A stretch of 32,985 nucleotides of DNA, from NCBI RefSeq assembly GCF_000826685.1, contig NZ_JROO01000041.1, positions 1-32,985 of the forward strand. Reading direction: 5' to 3'. This document shows positions 16,394 to 24,800 of this stretch, piece by piece (within the stretch, counting starts at the first letter, position 1; every line of letters starts with the position of its first letter). The notes beneath the pieces were generated by a model, which did no database searches, was not told the DNA's origin, and was given only the letters and a program-made list of their open reading frames with translations. The DNA comes from Streptomonospora alba (lineage in GTDB: Bacteria > Actinomycetota > Actinomycetes > Streptosporangiales > Streptosporangiaceae). A program made the translations under genes and the position numbers.

Positions 16394-17068
16394 TCAGGCG
16401 GCCCGTACCGCCAGCACCTCCGCCAGGGCCGACAGGTCGACACGGCCGGGAGCGCGGGCCCCCGCGAGCGCGCCCGGGGCCAGCAGTACCCGGCAGCCCG
16501 CCCGCTCCGCCGCCAGGGCGCCGCTTGGGGAGTCCTCCACCGCCCAGCACTGAACCGGGTCCACGTCCAGCATCCGGGCGCCCAGCAGGTAGGGCTCGGG
16601 GTCGGGCTTACGCTGGGCCACGTCCTCGGCGGTGACCACGGCGCCGAAGCGGTCCGGGCCCAATGCGGCCAGGGAGATCTCGGCGACCCGCCGCGGGGAG
16701 GAGGTGACCAGCGCCAGCGGAACGCCTGTCGCGCGCAGCCCGTGGAGCGCCTCCAGCGCTCCCTCCAGCACGGGCACCTCGGCCTCCAGCAGGCCGGCGA
16801 CCCGCGCGACGATGCGCTCGCGCAGCGCCTCCAGTTCGTCCTCGGTGGCGTCGGTGCCGGTGTGGTCGGCCAGCAGGCGCATGGTCGTCCGGTCGTCGGT
16901 GCCGGTGATGGCTTCGCGCACCTCCGGCGTCAGCGGCCGGCCCAGTTCGGCGGCCACCTCGCCCAGGGCGGCACCCCACAGCGGCTCGGAGTCCACGAGG
17001 GTGCCGTCCATGTCCCACAGCACCGCCCGCGGCCGCGGAGCACCGGTCAGCTCGGACGTCAACGTCAT
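16394..17068 (-). CDS. HAD-superfamily hydrolase, beta-phosphoglucomutase-like
   Basis: A 224-residue HAD subfamily I hydrolase with a helical cap. Motif I is WDMDGTLVDSE (nucleophile Asp19, acid-base Asp21). Motif II is ALVTSSPRR, motif III the Lys in AQRKPDPEPYLLGA, and motif IV the acidic VEDSPSGALAA. A cap helix lies between motifs I and II. Such proteins dephosphorylate sugar phosphates, nucleotides or similar small metabolites; the substrate cannot be read here. ATG at 17068 has GGGAG a few bases upstream on the minus strand. It is transcribed against the secreted-protein genes and divergently from lsr2. Confidence 0.9.
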   Translation of the reverse strand: MTLTSELTGAPRPRAVLWDMDGTLVDSEPLWGAALGEVAAELGRPLTPEVREAITGTDDRTTMRLLADHTGTDATEDELEALRERIVARVAGLLEAEVPVLEGALEALHGLRATGVPLALVTSSPRRVAEISLAALGPDRFGAVVTAEDVAQRKPDPEPYLLGARMLDVDPVQCWAVEDSPSGALAAERAGCRVLLAPGALAGARAPGRVDLSALAEVLAVRAA

Positions 17069-17439
17069 GCTTCTCCCATCATCCCACCGCTTTCGCGTCC
17101 GAAGCGGCTCCAGCCCCGGCGCCAGCGCAGCCGCGCGGCCGGGTTGTCCACAAGCATCGCAGTCACCGCTGCGCGCCCGGCGGCCGCCTCAAACCGCGGC
17201 ACGAACCGGCGCGGCAGGCACTCCAGCCGGGCATCCCCTCCGCACGCCCGATGCCGGCTGCGACGGGCGACATCACCGCCTAGCAGGATACGTACCGGAC
17301 CGACCCGCTCGGCGACCTCCGCCAGGCGCGATCAGGCCGGAGCGGGGCCGTTCGCCGACCGGCTCGGGGGTGCCGGCGGGGCGGCGGCGCGGAATACCCG
17401 AAAAGCGAGGGGGAAACAAAGGTAAAGTTCTCCCCCCGT
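17069..17439. other. Divergent intergenic region between HAD hydrolase and lsr2
   Basis: No gene is supported in this part of the 454-base gap. The final part, from about 17400, becomes clearly AT-rich and holds the lsr2 promoter described separately. Confidence 0.5.
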
Positions 17440-17468
17440 TTGGTTTTTCTGCGGTTATTTCCTATAGT
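17440..17468 (+). promoter_or_regulatory. Predicted lsr2 promoter
   Basis: TTGGTT (17440-17445), 17 bases, TATAGT (17463-17468), in an AT-rich stretch (17411-17470). The start would be near 17475, giving a leader of about 48 nt. Lsr2 binds AT-rich DNA, so this patch could also be a site of self-control (inference). Confidence 0.5.
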
Positions 17469-17522
17469 GGTTACCGACGAAGCGAATCCCATGGCGCTGA
17501 TTGAGAAGATCGAGGTAACGGC

Positions 17523-17867
17523 ATGTCTCGGAAGGTTGAAGTCCTGCTCGTAGACGACCTGGACGGCGGTACCGCCGAGGAGTCGGTCGAGTTCGGCATC
17601 GACGGGAAGAGCTACCAGATCGATCTCAGTTCCGAAAACGCGAAAGAGCTCCGCGAGACCCTCTCGCCGTTTTTGCAAGGGGCGCGCAAGGTCCCGCAGT
17701 CCGGCCCCGGCCGCAAGGGGCAGCAGGGGCGTAAGAAAGCCGCCGGCGGAAGCAGCCGGCGGGCGGCGGAGATCCGCTCCTGGGCCAAGCAGGCCGGCAA
17801 GCAGGTAAACGACCGCGGGCGTATTCCGGCTGAGATCGTGGCCGAATACGAAGCCGCTCACCGCTGA
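17523..17867 (+). CDS. lsr2: Lsr2 nucleoid-associated protein
   Basis: Lsr2 is the actinobacterial H-NS counterpart: it bridges DNA and silences AT-rich and foreign genes. The 114-residue size fits the family. The N-terminal dimerisation domain (1-60) has VEVLLVDDLDGG, SVEFGIDGKSYQIDLS and NAKELRETLSPF. A basic linker with GRKGQQGRKK follows, then the DNA-binding domain EIRSWAKQAGKQVNDRGRIPAEIVAEY with the AT-hook-like Arg98-Gly99-Arg100 that enters the minor groove. ATG 17523 has GAGGTAA in front. The gene is alone, with its own promoter and terminator. Confidence 0.97.
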   Translation: MSRKVEVLLVDDLDGGTAEESVEFGIDGKSYQIDLSSENAKELRETLSPFLQGARKVPQSGPGRKGQQGRKKAAGGSSRRAAEIRSWAKQAGKQVNDRGRIPAEIVAEYEAAHR

Positions 17868-17880
17868 GACCGAATACGAC

Positions 17881-17903
17881 GTCCGCTTACCGAGTCAGCG
17901 GAC
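17881..17903 (+). other. Hairpin in the lsr2 3' region
   Basis: GTCCGCT (17881-17887) and AGCGGAC (17897-17903), with a 9-base loop. It precedes the main terminator stem by about 20 bases. Confidence 0.4.
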
Positions 17904-17923
17904 CTCTCGTGTAGCGAAGACTT

Positions 17924-17950
17924 CGGAGGCGGGCCACCGGCCCGCCTCCG
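17924..17950. terminator. Bidirectional terminator between lsr2 and the methyltransferase
   Basis: CGGAGGCGGGCC (17924-17935), loop ACC, GGCCCGCCTCCG (17939-17950) form a perfect 12-bp stem. A short pyrimidine-rich tail, TGTCGTTTC, follows on the plus strand. It stands between converging genes. Confidence 0.75.
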
Positions 17951-17957
17951 TGTCGTT

Positions 17958-18788
17958 TCACTTCTTCTTGAACCCGATTCCGGCCATGCCCAGCTGCTCG
18001 CCGGGCGCCAGGTTGTTGGCGTCGACGAGTTCGTCGGGACGCCACAGTGCGGTATAGCTCACGCCCGGTTCGATGAGGTCGAAATCCCCGAAGTGGTACT
18101 CGATCTCGTCAGGCGTGCGCGCCCAGCCCTCCTCCAGGCTCTCGCGCGTGATCCGCGCCAGCTCCTGCTGCGCGGGCAGCCCGGTGTCCACCAGCGAGGT
18201 GAGGAACAGGCAGCTGCCCGGAGCGAGGGCGTCGCGGTAGGTGCTGACCACCGAGTCGGCGACGTCGGGGGAGAGGTAGTGCAGCATCCCGACGAGCATC
18301 AGGGCGACGGGGCGGTCGAAGTCGAGCAGCCCGTGCGCCTCGGGGTGGCCCAGCACCGCCGCGGGATCGCGCACGTCGGCGGTGAAGACCTTGGTGTTGT
18401 CGTTCTCGGCGAGGAGCGCCTGCCCGTGGACGGTGACGAGCGGATCGATGTCGACGTAGACCACCCGCGCGTCGGGGTTGTGCGTCTGGGCGACCTCGTG
18501 GGTGTTCTGCACGGTGGGCAGGCCGCTCCCCAGGTCGAGGAACTGGTCGATGCCCGCCTCGGCCGCCAGGTAGCGCACGCCGCGCACCAGCACCTTGCGG
18601 TTCTCCCAGGCCGACTCCTTGATCCCGGGAATGTTCTGGGTGGCGTATTCGGCCAGTTCCCGGTCGGCCGCGTAGTTGTCCTTGCCCCCGAGCAGTGCGT
18701 CATAGGCGCGCGCGATGGTCGGCTTGCTGAAGTCCATGCTCGGCGGCGGCCACTGCGCGCCGTGCTGGTCGTCGCGGTCCTCGGTCAT
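17958..18788 (-). CDS. SAM-dependent methyltransferase, SAV2177/DUF574 family
   Basis: A 276-residue member of the actinobacterial family PF04672. The typical N-terminus is SKPTIARAYDALLGGKDNYAADRELAE. The SAM-binding motif is FLDLGSGLPTVQNTHEVAQ, followed by VVYVDIDPLVTVHGQALL and the acidic TADVRDP. The C-terminus has YHFGDFDLIEPGVSYTALWRP, typical of the family. The ATG starting at 18788 has AGAGGA about 7 bases upstream. Streptomycetes carry many such genes, often beside regulators; substrates are unknown. It is divergent from the STAND ATPase with a 353-base shared upstream region. Confidence 0.9.
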   Translation of the reverse strand: MTEDRDDQHGAQWPPPSMDFSKPTIARAYDALLGGKDNYAADRELAEYATQNIPGIKESAWENRKVLVRGVRYLAAEAGIDQFLDLGSGLPTVQNTHEVAQTHNPDARVVYVDIDPLVTVHGQALLAENDNTKVFTADVRDPAAVLGHPEAHGLLDFDRPVALMLVGMLHYLSPDVADSVVSTYRDALAPGSCLFLTSLVDTGLPAQQELARITRESLEEGWARTPDEIEYHFGDFDLIEPGVSYTALWRPDELVDANNLAPGEQLGMAGIGFKKK

Positions 18789-18918
18789 GGTTGGAATCCT
18801 CTTCGGGCCTAGGGGGCAGGATTTCTGATCATCGTAGGCCAATCCTGCGCGGATTCGCCGGTGCGGCCTGGCCCGTCGGCGCGCCCCTGCCCGACGCGCC
18901 GGCCTCCCGGGACCGTAG

Positions 18919-18942
18919 GGCAGCGGCAGCGGCAGCGGCAGC
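18919..18942. repeat. Hexanucleotide repeat (GGCAGC)4
   Basis: Four exact tandem copies in the divergent promoter region. Slippage could alter spacing between the two promoters; no evidence of that can be seen from one sequence. Confidence 0.85.
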
Positions 18943-19040
18943 GGGACGGCGGCCGGCTGCGCCGATCGCCGGTTGCGGGCCGAGTGAAGGATCGGTGAAC
19001 TCCGCCCCGCGGCGGCGGCCGCAGGTGGACACACGCCCCC

Positions 19041-19063
19041 GGGAACCTAAAACTTGGGTTCCC
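19041..19063. promoter_or_regulatory. Operator-like dyad upstream of the STAND ATPase
   Basis: GGGAACC, nine bases, GGTTCCC. The centre is the only AT-rich spot nearby. No regulator gene is adjacent, so the binding protein is unknown. Confidence 0.4.
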
Positions 19064-19141
19064 CGTCGGCACGGTGCCCGCTGCTCCGGAAAAGCGGCGC
19101 CGGGCCCCGAGGGCGAGCGAACAAGGAGCACCGAGGCCCCG

Positions 19142-22100
19142 ATGCCGGACAACACGAGGGCGGCCGGCGCCGCCCGTGCCCGCACGCGTTGGCGGCTGGT
19201 CGTCCTGCTCGTCGCCCTCGGCGCTTGCGCCGGCGCCCTGGCCGTCCTCGGCGACGTCTTCCCCCAGGCCCCTGTACTCGCCATCATCGTCGCCGGCGCC
19301 GCATCGGGCGTTCTGGGCGCCGTGGGCGAGCTCGTCCGCAGGTTGTCGAGGCCGGAGGAGGCGCCCCCTCCGACTCCCGTGCCCGGGCCCCGAGTGATGG
19401 ACGTGGACTCCCGGAGCCCGCTGTTCGTCGGACGCGACGAGGAGCTGCAGCGGATCCTGGCCGGGTTCGCGCCGCTGACACCGCGCCGCGCCAGACGCGG
19501 GCGCGGGCGCGCTCTGCGGCGCGGAGCCGACGGCCCGGCCGGCTCCTCGGGGTCGCTGGTCGCCGCCATCACCGGTGAGCCCGGCATCGGAAAATCCGAA
19601 CTGGCGACCCAGATCGCCTACGCGGTCCAGGACGCCTTCCCACACGGCATCCTGCGGCGGGAGCTGTTCGGTGCTCCCGTCGGTGCCACGCGCGCTCCCC
19701 GCCGGCCCCAGAAGGTCCTGAGCGGCCTGCTGCGCAGCATCGGGGCCGCCCCGCAGCGCGACGACATCCCCCTGGAATCGCTGAGCCAGTTCTGGAAGAC
19801 GCGCACCGAAGGGCTCCGGCTGCTGCTGATCCTCGACGATGCGAGGGACTTCGAGCAGGTGAAGCCGCTGCTGCCCGGCGGCGACGGCTGCGCGGTGCTG
19901 ATCACCAGCACCGACACCTTCCTCGACGCGCCCATGTACGTGCGCCGCCACCCGATCGGTCCGCTGACGGCACAAGCCGGCGAGGAGCTGCTGCGGCGCC
20001 CCGCCGGCGCGGGTGCCGACGCCTCCGAACCGGTCCTCAGCGCTCCCGGCGACCTGGCCGCGATCGCCCGCGAGTGCGAAGGCCGCCCGCTCTCCCTCGC
20101 ACTGTGCCGGGGCGCATTGCGCAACGGGGTCAGTACGCGCCAGCTGCTCAAGGAGCTGCGCCGGGACCACGGCGCGACGCTGTTCAGCGACCACGGCGTC
20201 GCCGCGGCCTTCCGGGTGCTGCTGCGGGAGCGCTCCGAGGACGAGCGGCTGCTGCTGTTCCGCTTGGCGCAGACCGGTCTGACCTCGGTCGCGCCGTGGG
20301 CCGCCGCCGCTTTGCTGAAGAAGACCGAGCCGGAGGCCACGGCGCTGCTGGAGGAGTTGTGCAACCGCCATCTGCTGCGCCGCGCGCACCGGGAGGGCGG
20401 GCCTTCCCTGCGCTACCGGCCGGTCAAGGAGCTCACGTCGATCCTGCGCACCGACTCGGGACGCAGCCTGGGAGCGGCCGGGATGGACCGGCTGCGCTGG
20501 TCCCACCGGAGCACGGTGCGGGCCACGGACCGGCTGCTGGCCGCCTATGCGCGCTTCGCCGAGGCGACCGCGATCAGCCGGTCGCCGTCGGAGTGGGGCT
20601 TCGGCGAACCCCCGCGACTGCCGGTTCCCGGCGCGGCCTCCGATCCCCGGCTGCCTGACGCCCAGACACCCGCCGAATGGTTCGCCCAGGAACGCCAGCA
20701 GATCCAGATCTGCCTCGGGCTGCGGCACAGCAGCGCCCCGCTGGCCGTCGAGTGGAGGCTGCAGCGGGCGCTGGCCGCCCACTGCCGCACCGGGCGCGTC
20801 TACTGGGCGGACTGGCGCGCCGCGCTGGAGCGCGCATCCCGACTGGCGCTGCAGATGGACAACCGGCACGCCTATGGGATCTCCCTGCTGGAGCGTGCCG
20901 AGCTCGCGGGCAACGAGGGCCACCACGGCAGCGCCGTCGAACTGGCCCGCCAGGCGCAGGCGCAGCTGGCGCACGGCGACGAGCGCTGGGAGGCGCGCGC
21001 GAGGCGGGCGATCGGCGTGAACCGCTACCGCCTGGGCGACCGGGACGACGGCGAGGGCGAACTGCGCGCCGCCGAAGCGGTCTTCGCCCGCAGCGGCGAC
21101 CGGTGGTGGCTCGCGCGCACCCGCTGCAACCTCGGCGAACTCAACCGCTTCCGCGGCGACCACCTACGGGCGCACGGGCTGCTCACCGAGGCGCGTTCGG
21201 AGTTCGCCGAGCTCGACGACGCCGAGCAGGCGGCCAAGGCCGGGCTCCTGCTGGGCGAGGTGCTCGGCCACATGGGCCGCGATCTGGAGGCCTGGCTCAC
21301 CCTGCGCGGCGTGCGCGACGCCTTGGAGCGCTCCGGCGGCTCCTGGTATCGCGCGCGCTGCCTGCGCGCCATGGGCCGGCTCGACACCAGGCGGCTGCGG
21401 CTGCAGTACGACGACTGCGACCTCGTGCTGTCGCCGGAGCGTGCGAAGGAGCGCGACCGCAGCCTGCGGGACTTCCTCTTCCGCGGGACCCTGGGCACGT
21501 TCGGCGACGAGAAGGCGGTGGCGCGTCTCACGGACGAGTGGCGGCGCGCCCGCAGGGAGCTGGTGCGCCGCAATCTCGGTACCGACCACTGGCCCGGATG
21601 CACCGCCGGATGGGACGGTGGCGGACTGCCGCGGTGGTTCGGCGAACAGGCGCGCCGACTGTGCGCCGACCGGGCGGAGTGGACCGACGAGGCCGGCGTC
21701 GCCAGAGCGGAGGAGGCCCACGCGCTGCTGGTCGAAGCCGGCGACGAATGGGGCGGCTACCGCACCCGGCTGATCCTGGGCGAGTTGCGGATACGCACCG
21801 ACGTGCACGCGGGGCTGCGCGACATGGAGGCGGCGGCCGAAGGGTTCGAGCGGCTCGGGCACCAGTGGTGGAAGGCCCGGGCCTGGCGCCACACCGCCGA
21901 CGCGCTGTACCGCCACAAGCACTACCGCCAGGCGAAGGAGAAGGCCGTCCTGGCCATGGAGGGGTATCGGGGACTGAGCAATCTGTCGGGCCGCCTGCGC
22001 GCCCAGGTGCTGCTGGGCTACACGCTGTCGGCCCTGGGCGAGAACCGGGCCGCCCTGGACGTGCTCGAGGAGGCCAGGGCCGACGCGTCGCGCGGTCGGG

Positions 22101-22201
22101 AGCAGGGCATCGTCCCGGACGACCTGCTGCAGGCGGTCGAGGACGCCCGCGCCCGCGTCGTCGGCGAGGAGTTCCCGCCGAGTGCGCCCGCCCGTACCTA
22201 G
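19142..22201 (+). CDS. Membrane-anchored STAND (NB-ARC-like) ATPase with TPR repeats
   Basis: A 1019-residue protein. Two hydrophobic segments lie at about 19-38 and 44-62, separated by a short turn (DVFPQAP). A cytoplasmic stretch with SPLFVGRDEELQRIL leads into an AAA/STAND ATPase: P-loop GEPGIGKS (145-152), Walker B LLLILDDA (about 227-234), sensor-like VLITSTD and a winged-helix region (about 355-450). The rest, from about 560, is helical repeats of TPR type, for example RRAIGVNRYRLGDRDDGEGE, CNLGELNRFRGDHLRAHG and HTADALYRHKHYRQAKEKAV. It has no SARP DNA-binding domain as in AfsR and no enzymatic effector. ATG 19142 follows AAGGAG and CGAGG. Known STAND proteins are signal-triggered oligomeric switches; what this one senses and does is unknown. 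Confidence 0.85.
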   Translation: MPDNTRAAGAARARTRWRLVVLLVALGACAGALAVLGDVFPQAPVLAIIVAGAASGVLGAVGELVRRLSRPEEAPPPTPVPGPRVMDVDSRSPLFVGRDEELQRILAGFAPLTPRRARRGRGRALRRGADGPAGSSGSLVAAITGEPGIGKSELATQIAYAVQDAFPHGILRRELFGAPVGATRAPRRPQKVLSGLLRSIGAAPQRDDIPLESLSQFWKTRTEGLRLLLILDDARDFEQVKPLLPGGDGCAVLITSTDTFLDAPMYVRRHPIGPLTAQAGEELLRRPAGAGADASEPVLSAPGDLAAIARECEGRPLSLALCRGALRNGVSTRQLLKELRRDHGATLFSDHGVAAAFRVLLRERSEDERLLLFRLAQTGLTSVAPWAAAALLKKTEPEATALLEELCNRHLLRRAHREGGPSLRYRPVKELTSILRTDSGRSLGAAGMDRLRWSHRSTVRATDRLLAAYARFAEATAISRSPSEWGFGEPPRLPVPGAASDPRLPDAQTPAEWFAQERQQIQICLGLRHSSAPLAVEWRLQRALAAHCRTGRVYWADWRAALERASRLALQMDNRHAYGISLLERAELAGNEGHHGSAVELARQAQAQLAHGDERWEARARRAIGVNRYRLGDRDDGEGELRAAEAVFARSGDRWWLARTRCNLGELNRFRGDHLRAHGLLTEARSEFAELDDAEQAAKAGLLLGEVLGHMGRDLEAWLTLRGVRDALERSGGSWYRARCLRAMGRLDTRRLRLQYDDCDLVLSPERAKERDRSLRDFLFRGTLGTFGDEKAVARLTDEWRRARRELVRRNLGTDHWPGCTAGWDGGGLPRWFGEQARRLCADRAEWTDEAGVARAEEAHALLVEAGDEWGGYRTRLILGELRIRTDVHAGLRDMEAAAEGFERLGHQWWKARAWRHTADALYRHKHYRQAKEKAVLAMEGYRGLSNLSGRLRAQVLLGYTLSALGENRAALDVLEEARADASRGREQGIVPDDLLQAVEDARARVVGEEFPPSAPART

Positions 22202-22220
22202 GCTGCGGCGGGCCGCCCGC

Positions 22221-23111
22221 TCACGCTCGGGCGTCGTCCGCCGCGGGCGGCACCAGGAACCGCCAGGCACCGGGCAGCACGTGCCAGGTACGTCCCGTGA
22301 GGTTCTCCTGAAGTTCGCCGTCGGCGCTGGCCGGGCAGGGGACGCCGCTGACGGAGACCCGGCGCACGCGGCGGTGGTGGACGTCGACCTCCAGCGGATG
22401 GGTGCCGCGGTGCAGCCGCACCGCGTGGACGGCGCGCTTGGTGAACCCGCGCGAGCGCGACACCACGAGATTGATCACTCCGCTGTCCAGCCGCGCGGTG
22501 GGCGCCAGCCGGGCGGCACCGCCGCCGATGTAGCGGCCGTTGGCAAGCCCCACCATGAGCACCTTGTGGTCGGTGTCGATGATGACCTCGCCGTCGGCCT
22601 CCACCCGCAGCCGGTAGCCGCGCGCCGCCAGCCCGACGAGGAACCCGCCCACCGGGAAGCTCGCGGGTCCCAGCAGCCGCTTCCAGCGGGAGGCCGTGCG
22701 GGTGCTGTCGGCCCCCGAGCCCAGGTGCACCGCGTTGACGGTGATCTCACCGGTGTCGTCGGCGATGAGGTCCAGCGGGCGCGCGGTCGCCGCGCGCAGG
22801 GCCGCGGCGGCCGCGAAGGGCTCCAGCGGCATGCCGAGTGTGCGGGCGAAGTCGTTTCCGGTGCCCATGGGCAGCAGCCCCACGGTGTGCCGACCCAGCT
22901 CGCCGCGCCTGTGCAGTGCGTTGGCCAGCGCGTGCAGCGTGCCGTCGCCGCCGGCGGCGATCACAGTGTCGTGATCCCGGACTCTGCTCAGTGACTTCTC
23001 CAGGTCCTCGGGGCTGGTACAGAACGCCGTCTCGGCATCGGGGTCCAGTTCGGCGACCACCTCCTGCAGCCGCTGAGCCTCGGCGCTGCCGGCATCGGTG
23101 TTGGTGAGCAC
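22221..23111 (-). CDS. Diacylglycerol kinase catalytic-domain (YegS/DgkB-type) lipid kinase
   Basis: A kinase of about 296 residues that phosphorylates diacylglycerol or a related lipid or sphingoid alcohol. It has the nucleotide-loop motif AAGGDGTLHAL (GGDGT at 54-58), the LLPMGTGNDFARTLG block (GTGND at 83-87), and the C-terminal beta-sandwich with NAVHLGSGAD, MVGLANGRYIGGGA and SADGELQENLTG. The first ordinary start, GTG at 23111, cuts into the first strand: the frame continues upstream as ATC ATT CTT before it, and GGAG at 23128-23125 is 7 bases from ATT (23117) but 13 from the GTG. A non-standard start is therefore possible. Converges with the STAND gene, 19 bases apart. Confidence 0.88.
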   Translation of the reverse strand: MLTNTDAGSAEAQRLQEVVAELDPDAETAFCTSPEDLEKSLSRVRDHDTVIAAGGDGTLHALANALHRRGELGRHTVGLLPMGTGNDFARTLGMPLEPFAAAAALRAATARPLDLIADDTGEITVNAVHLGSGADSTRTASRWKRLLGPASFPVGGFLVGLAARGYRLRVEADGEVIIDTDHKVLMVGLANGRYIGGGAARLAPTARLDSGVINLVVSRSRGFTKRAVHAVRLHRGTHPLEVDVHHRRVRRVSVSGVPCPASADGELQENLTGRTWHVLPGAWRFLVPPAADDARA

Positions 23112-23538
23112 AAGAATGATGGCGCTCCGTTTCTTCGTCGCGCCCGTGGTCGAGGCGCCTTTGATACGAACTTAGCCGACGCCGGAGGACAGGTGCGGAG
23201 GGAGCCGAGGCGCTGGTACGGCACGGAGCCGCAGCGGTGGGCGGTCGGCGGTTCGGGTGTTCGCCGGTGGCGCACGGTCGAGGCGGCGAGGGCAGCGGAG
23301 CATTCAGCCCGCGGGCGGCGCCTCCGGTGCTCGCCGGGGATGAGGCGGCGGCGGAGGCGGATGGTGCGGCCTGCGCCCTCCGCGGCCGCCGCTCTCCGTG
23401 GCGTGCCGCCGAGTGTGTCCGGGGAGCCGATCCCGGCGCAGAAAGCGGCTTGCGGCCACTCTGGCCCGAGGGGCGCGGGCTGGTCCGCGCGGCCTTCGCC
23501 GCCGGGCGGGAAGCGGCGGACCTCGTCCGCTTACGGAG
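23112..23538. other. Intergenic region, no supported gene
   Basis: 427 GC-rich bases between two minus-strand genes. A plus-strand frame 23237-23542 (101 codons from a GTG, with a TTA codon near its end) has GC-rich third positions. But it has no ribosome site, no recognisable motif, and runs four bases into the end of the neighbouring gene. The region probably holds the promoter of the lipid kinase; I see no clear hexamers. Confidence 0.4.
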
Positions 23539-24654
23539 CTAGCCGACCAGGCGCAGGCGCGGCTCGGGGCGGTTCGCGGCGCGGGCGATGTGGGCCGCTT
23601 CGGCCTCCAAAGCGGCGCGTGGCGGCGCCTCGGTGCCGGGGAACACAGTGACGCGCAGTTCGTCGCCGTCCGTCTCCCAGACGCCGGCGATGCGGCCTCC
23701 CGCGACCACGACGGGCGATATCCACCCCGCCTGGCGGCTGACCAGCGGGCGGTGCGCGGCCGCGAGCATGCCGGTGTCCTTGGTCCCCGGGCCCAGCACG
23801 TACTGGTCGAACGCACCGAGCAACCGCACCGTCCGCGTGGGGCGGGTCGCGGCGAGCTCGTCGGCGTCCTCGGCGCGGATGTAGGCCTCGCGCCCGTCCA
23901 CCTCCACGGTGGCCAGCCGGTCGCCCAGCCCGGCGAACATGGCACGCAGGGCCGGTTTGCGGGTGTTGTTGCGCGTGAGCCAGGCATCGAACGCCTCGGG
24001 TGTGGCGGGCCCGTAGGCGCCCAGATAGGCCGGGATCGCCGCGGCCGCCGCCTCGTCCTCCTCCGGCAGTCCCCGCCAGCGGGGCAGGAGCGCTTCGGGG
24101 CGCGCGAAGGTCGCCCTTCCGTCGCGCGCGGGTCCCTGGCACAGCACGCCCTGCCAGGCCAGCGGCTTGAGCAGCGCGCTCCAGCCCGAACGCAGCTGCT
24201 CGTCCATCCGCGCGAAGCGGGAGTCGGCGACCAGCCCGGCGACGAGCTCCTCCCGCGTCAGCACCCGGTCGGCGAGCAGCCCGCCGACCGCTTCGGCCAG
24301 TTCGCCGACCTCCCCGGGGCTCGCGCCGAACGCCCGCTGCCAGGAGGGCTTCTCCCAGGTGCGGGCGGCCGCCAGCAGGGAGAGGAACGCGCCGGCCGCC
24401 TCGGGCGGCAGCAGGTGCAGCGTCCCGCGCATGGCCCAGGTACGCATCAGCTCGCCGCGCGCCAGCGCCTCCTCGACCGCGCCGGGCCGAGGCTCGGCGC
24501 ACCGGACGGCGACGGCGGTCTCGGCGGCCGAGGGGACCTGCGCCTGCACCCCGCAGAGCCGATCGGCGACCTCGGCCGCCCCGCACTCGCCGCGCGGTTC
24601 GAGGAACTGCCGCCGCAGCCGCCACGCGTGCACCGCCTCGCGGTCGATCCGCAT
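23539..24654 (-). CDS. Winged-helix DNA-binding domain protein (PF06224, HTH_42 type)
   Basis: A 371-residue protein of the family once called winged-helix DNA-binding and including YcaQ-like DNA glycosylases. The start reads MRIDREAVHAWRLRRQFLEP. Further family marks are CGVQAQVPSAAETAVAVR, RTWAMRGTLHLLPPEAAGAFL, LLKPLAWQGVLCQG and the C-terminal LLGAFDQYVLGPGTKD followed by SPVVVAGGRIAGVWE. Some relatives (AlkX, AlkZ) unhook DNA crosslinks; others are uncharacterised. AlkZ's catalytic QxQ corresponds to the VQAQV stretch here, which is suggestive. ATG 24654 is preferred over 24702 because the extra residues are Gly/Arg-rich and non-family. It is divergent from the sugar transporter operon. 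Confidence 0.85.
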   Translation of the reverse strand: MRIDREAVHAWRLRRQFLEPRGECGAAEVADRLCGVQAQVPSAAETAVAVRCAEPRPGAVEEALARGELMRTWAMRGTLHLLPPEAAGAFLSLLAAARTWEKPSWQRAFGASPGEVGELAEAVGGLLADRVLTREELVAGLVADSRFARMDEQLRSGWSALLKPLAWQGVLCQGPARDGRATFARPEALLPRWRGLPEEDEAAAAAIPAYLGAYGPATPEAFDAWLTRNNTRKPALRAMFAGLGDRLATVEVDGREAYIRAEDADELAATRPTRTVRLLGAFDQYVLGPGTKDTGMLAAAHRPLVSRQAGWISPVVVAGGRIAGVWETDGDELRVTVFPGTEAPPRAALEAEAAHIARAANRPEPRLRLVG

Positions 24655-24800
24655 CCCGCCACCGCCCTCTCCGCGTCGCTCCGTGTGGACCGAGCATGCC
24701 ACTCACGTCCGGTCGCCGACCCCGACCGGACGCTCCCGCCCTCACGCCCCGAGCGCGCCGACCGGCGGCGGGAGGGGGCGTGCCGCATAGGCGTCCACCC

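Larger units (their letters stand above)
18789..19141. other. Shared upstream region of methyltransferase and STAND ATPase
   Basis: No gene is supported here. The region contains four perfect copies of the hexamer GGCAGC (18919-18942) and a 7-bp dyad, GGGAACC (19041-19047) with GGTTCCC (19057-19063), around the AT-rich centre TAAAACTTG. The dyad is a plausible operator about 80 bases before the ATPase start. Confidence 0.5.

Noticed and set aside
18809-21163. Very long minus-strand open frame opposite the STAND ATPase
   Set aside because: High GC leaves the antisense frame open. It has no ribosome site, its composition is Gly/Ala/Arg/Gln-rich without motifs, and the plus-strand frame has clear domains.
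23237-23542. Plus-strand 101-codon frame in a gap, containing a TTA codon
   Set aside because: No Shine-Dalgarno, no motif, and it overlaps the end of the neighbouring minus-strand gene. GC-rich third positions alone are not enough here.
24655-24702. Longer start of the winged-helix protein at ATG 24702
   Set aside because: The added 16 residues are Gly/Arg/Glu-rich and not part of the family; ATG 24654 begins the recognisable MRIDREAVHAWRLRR.
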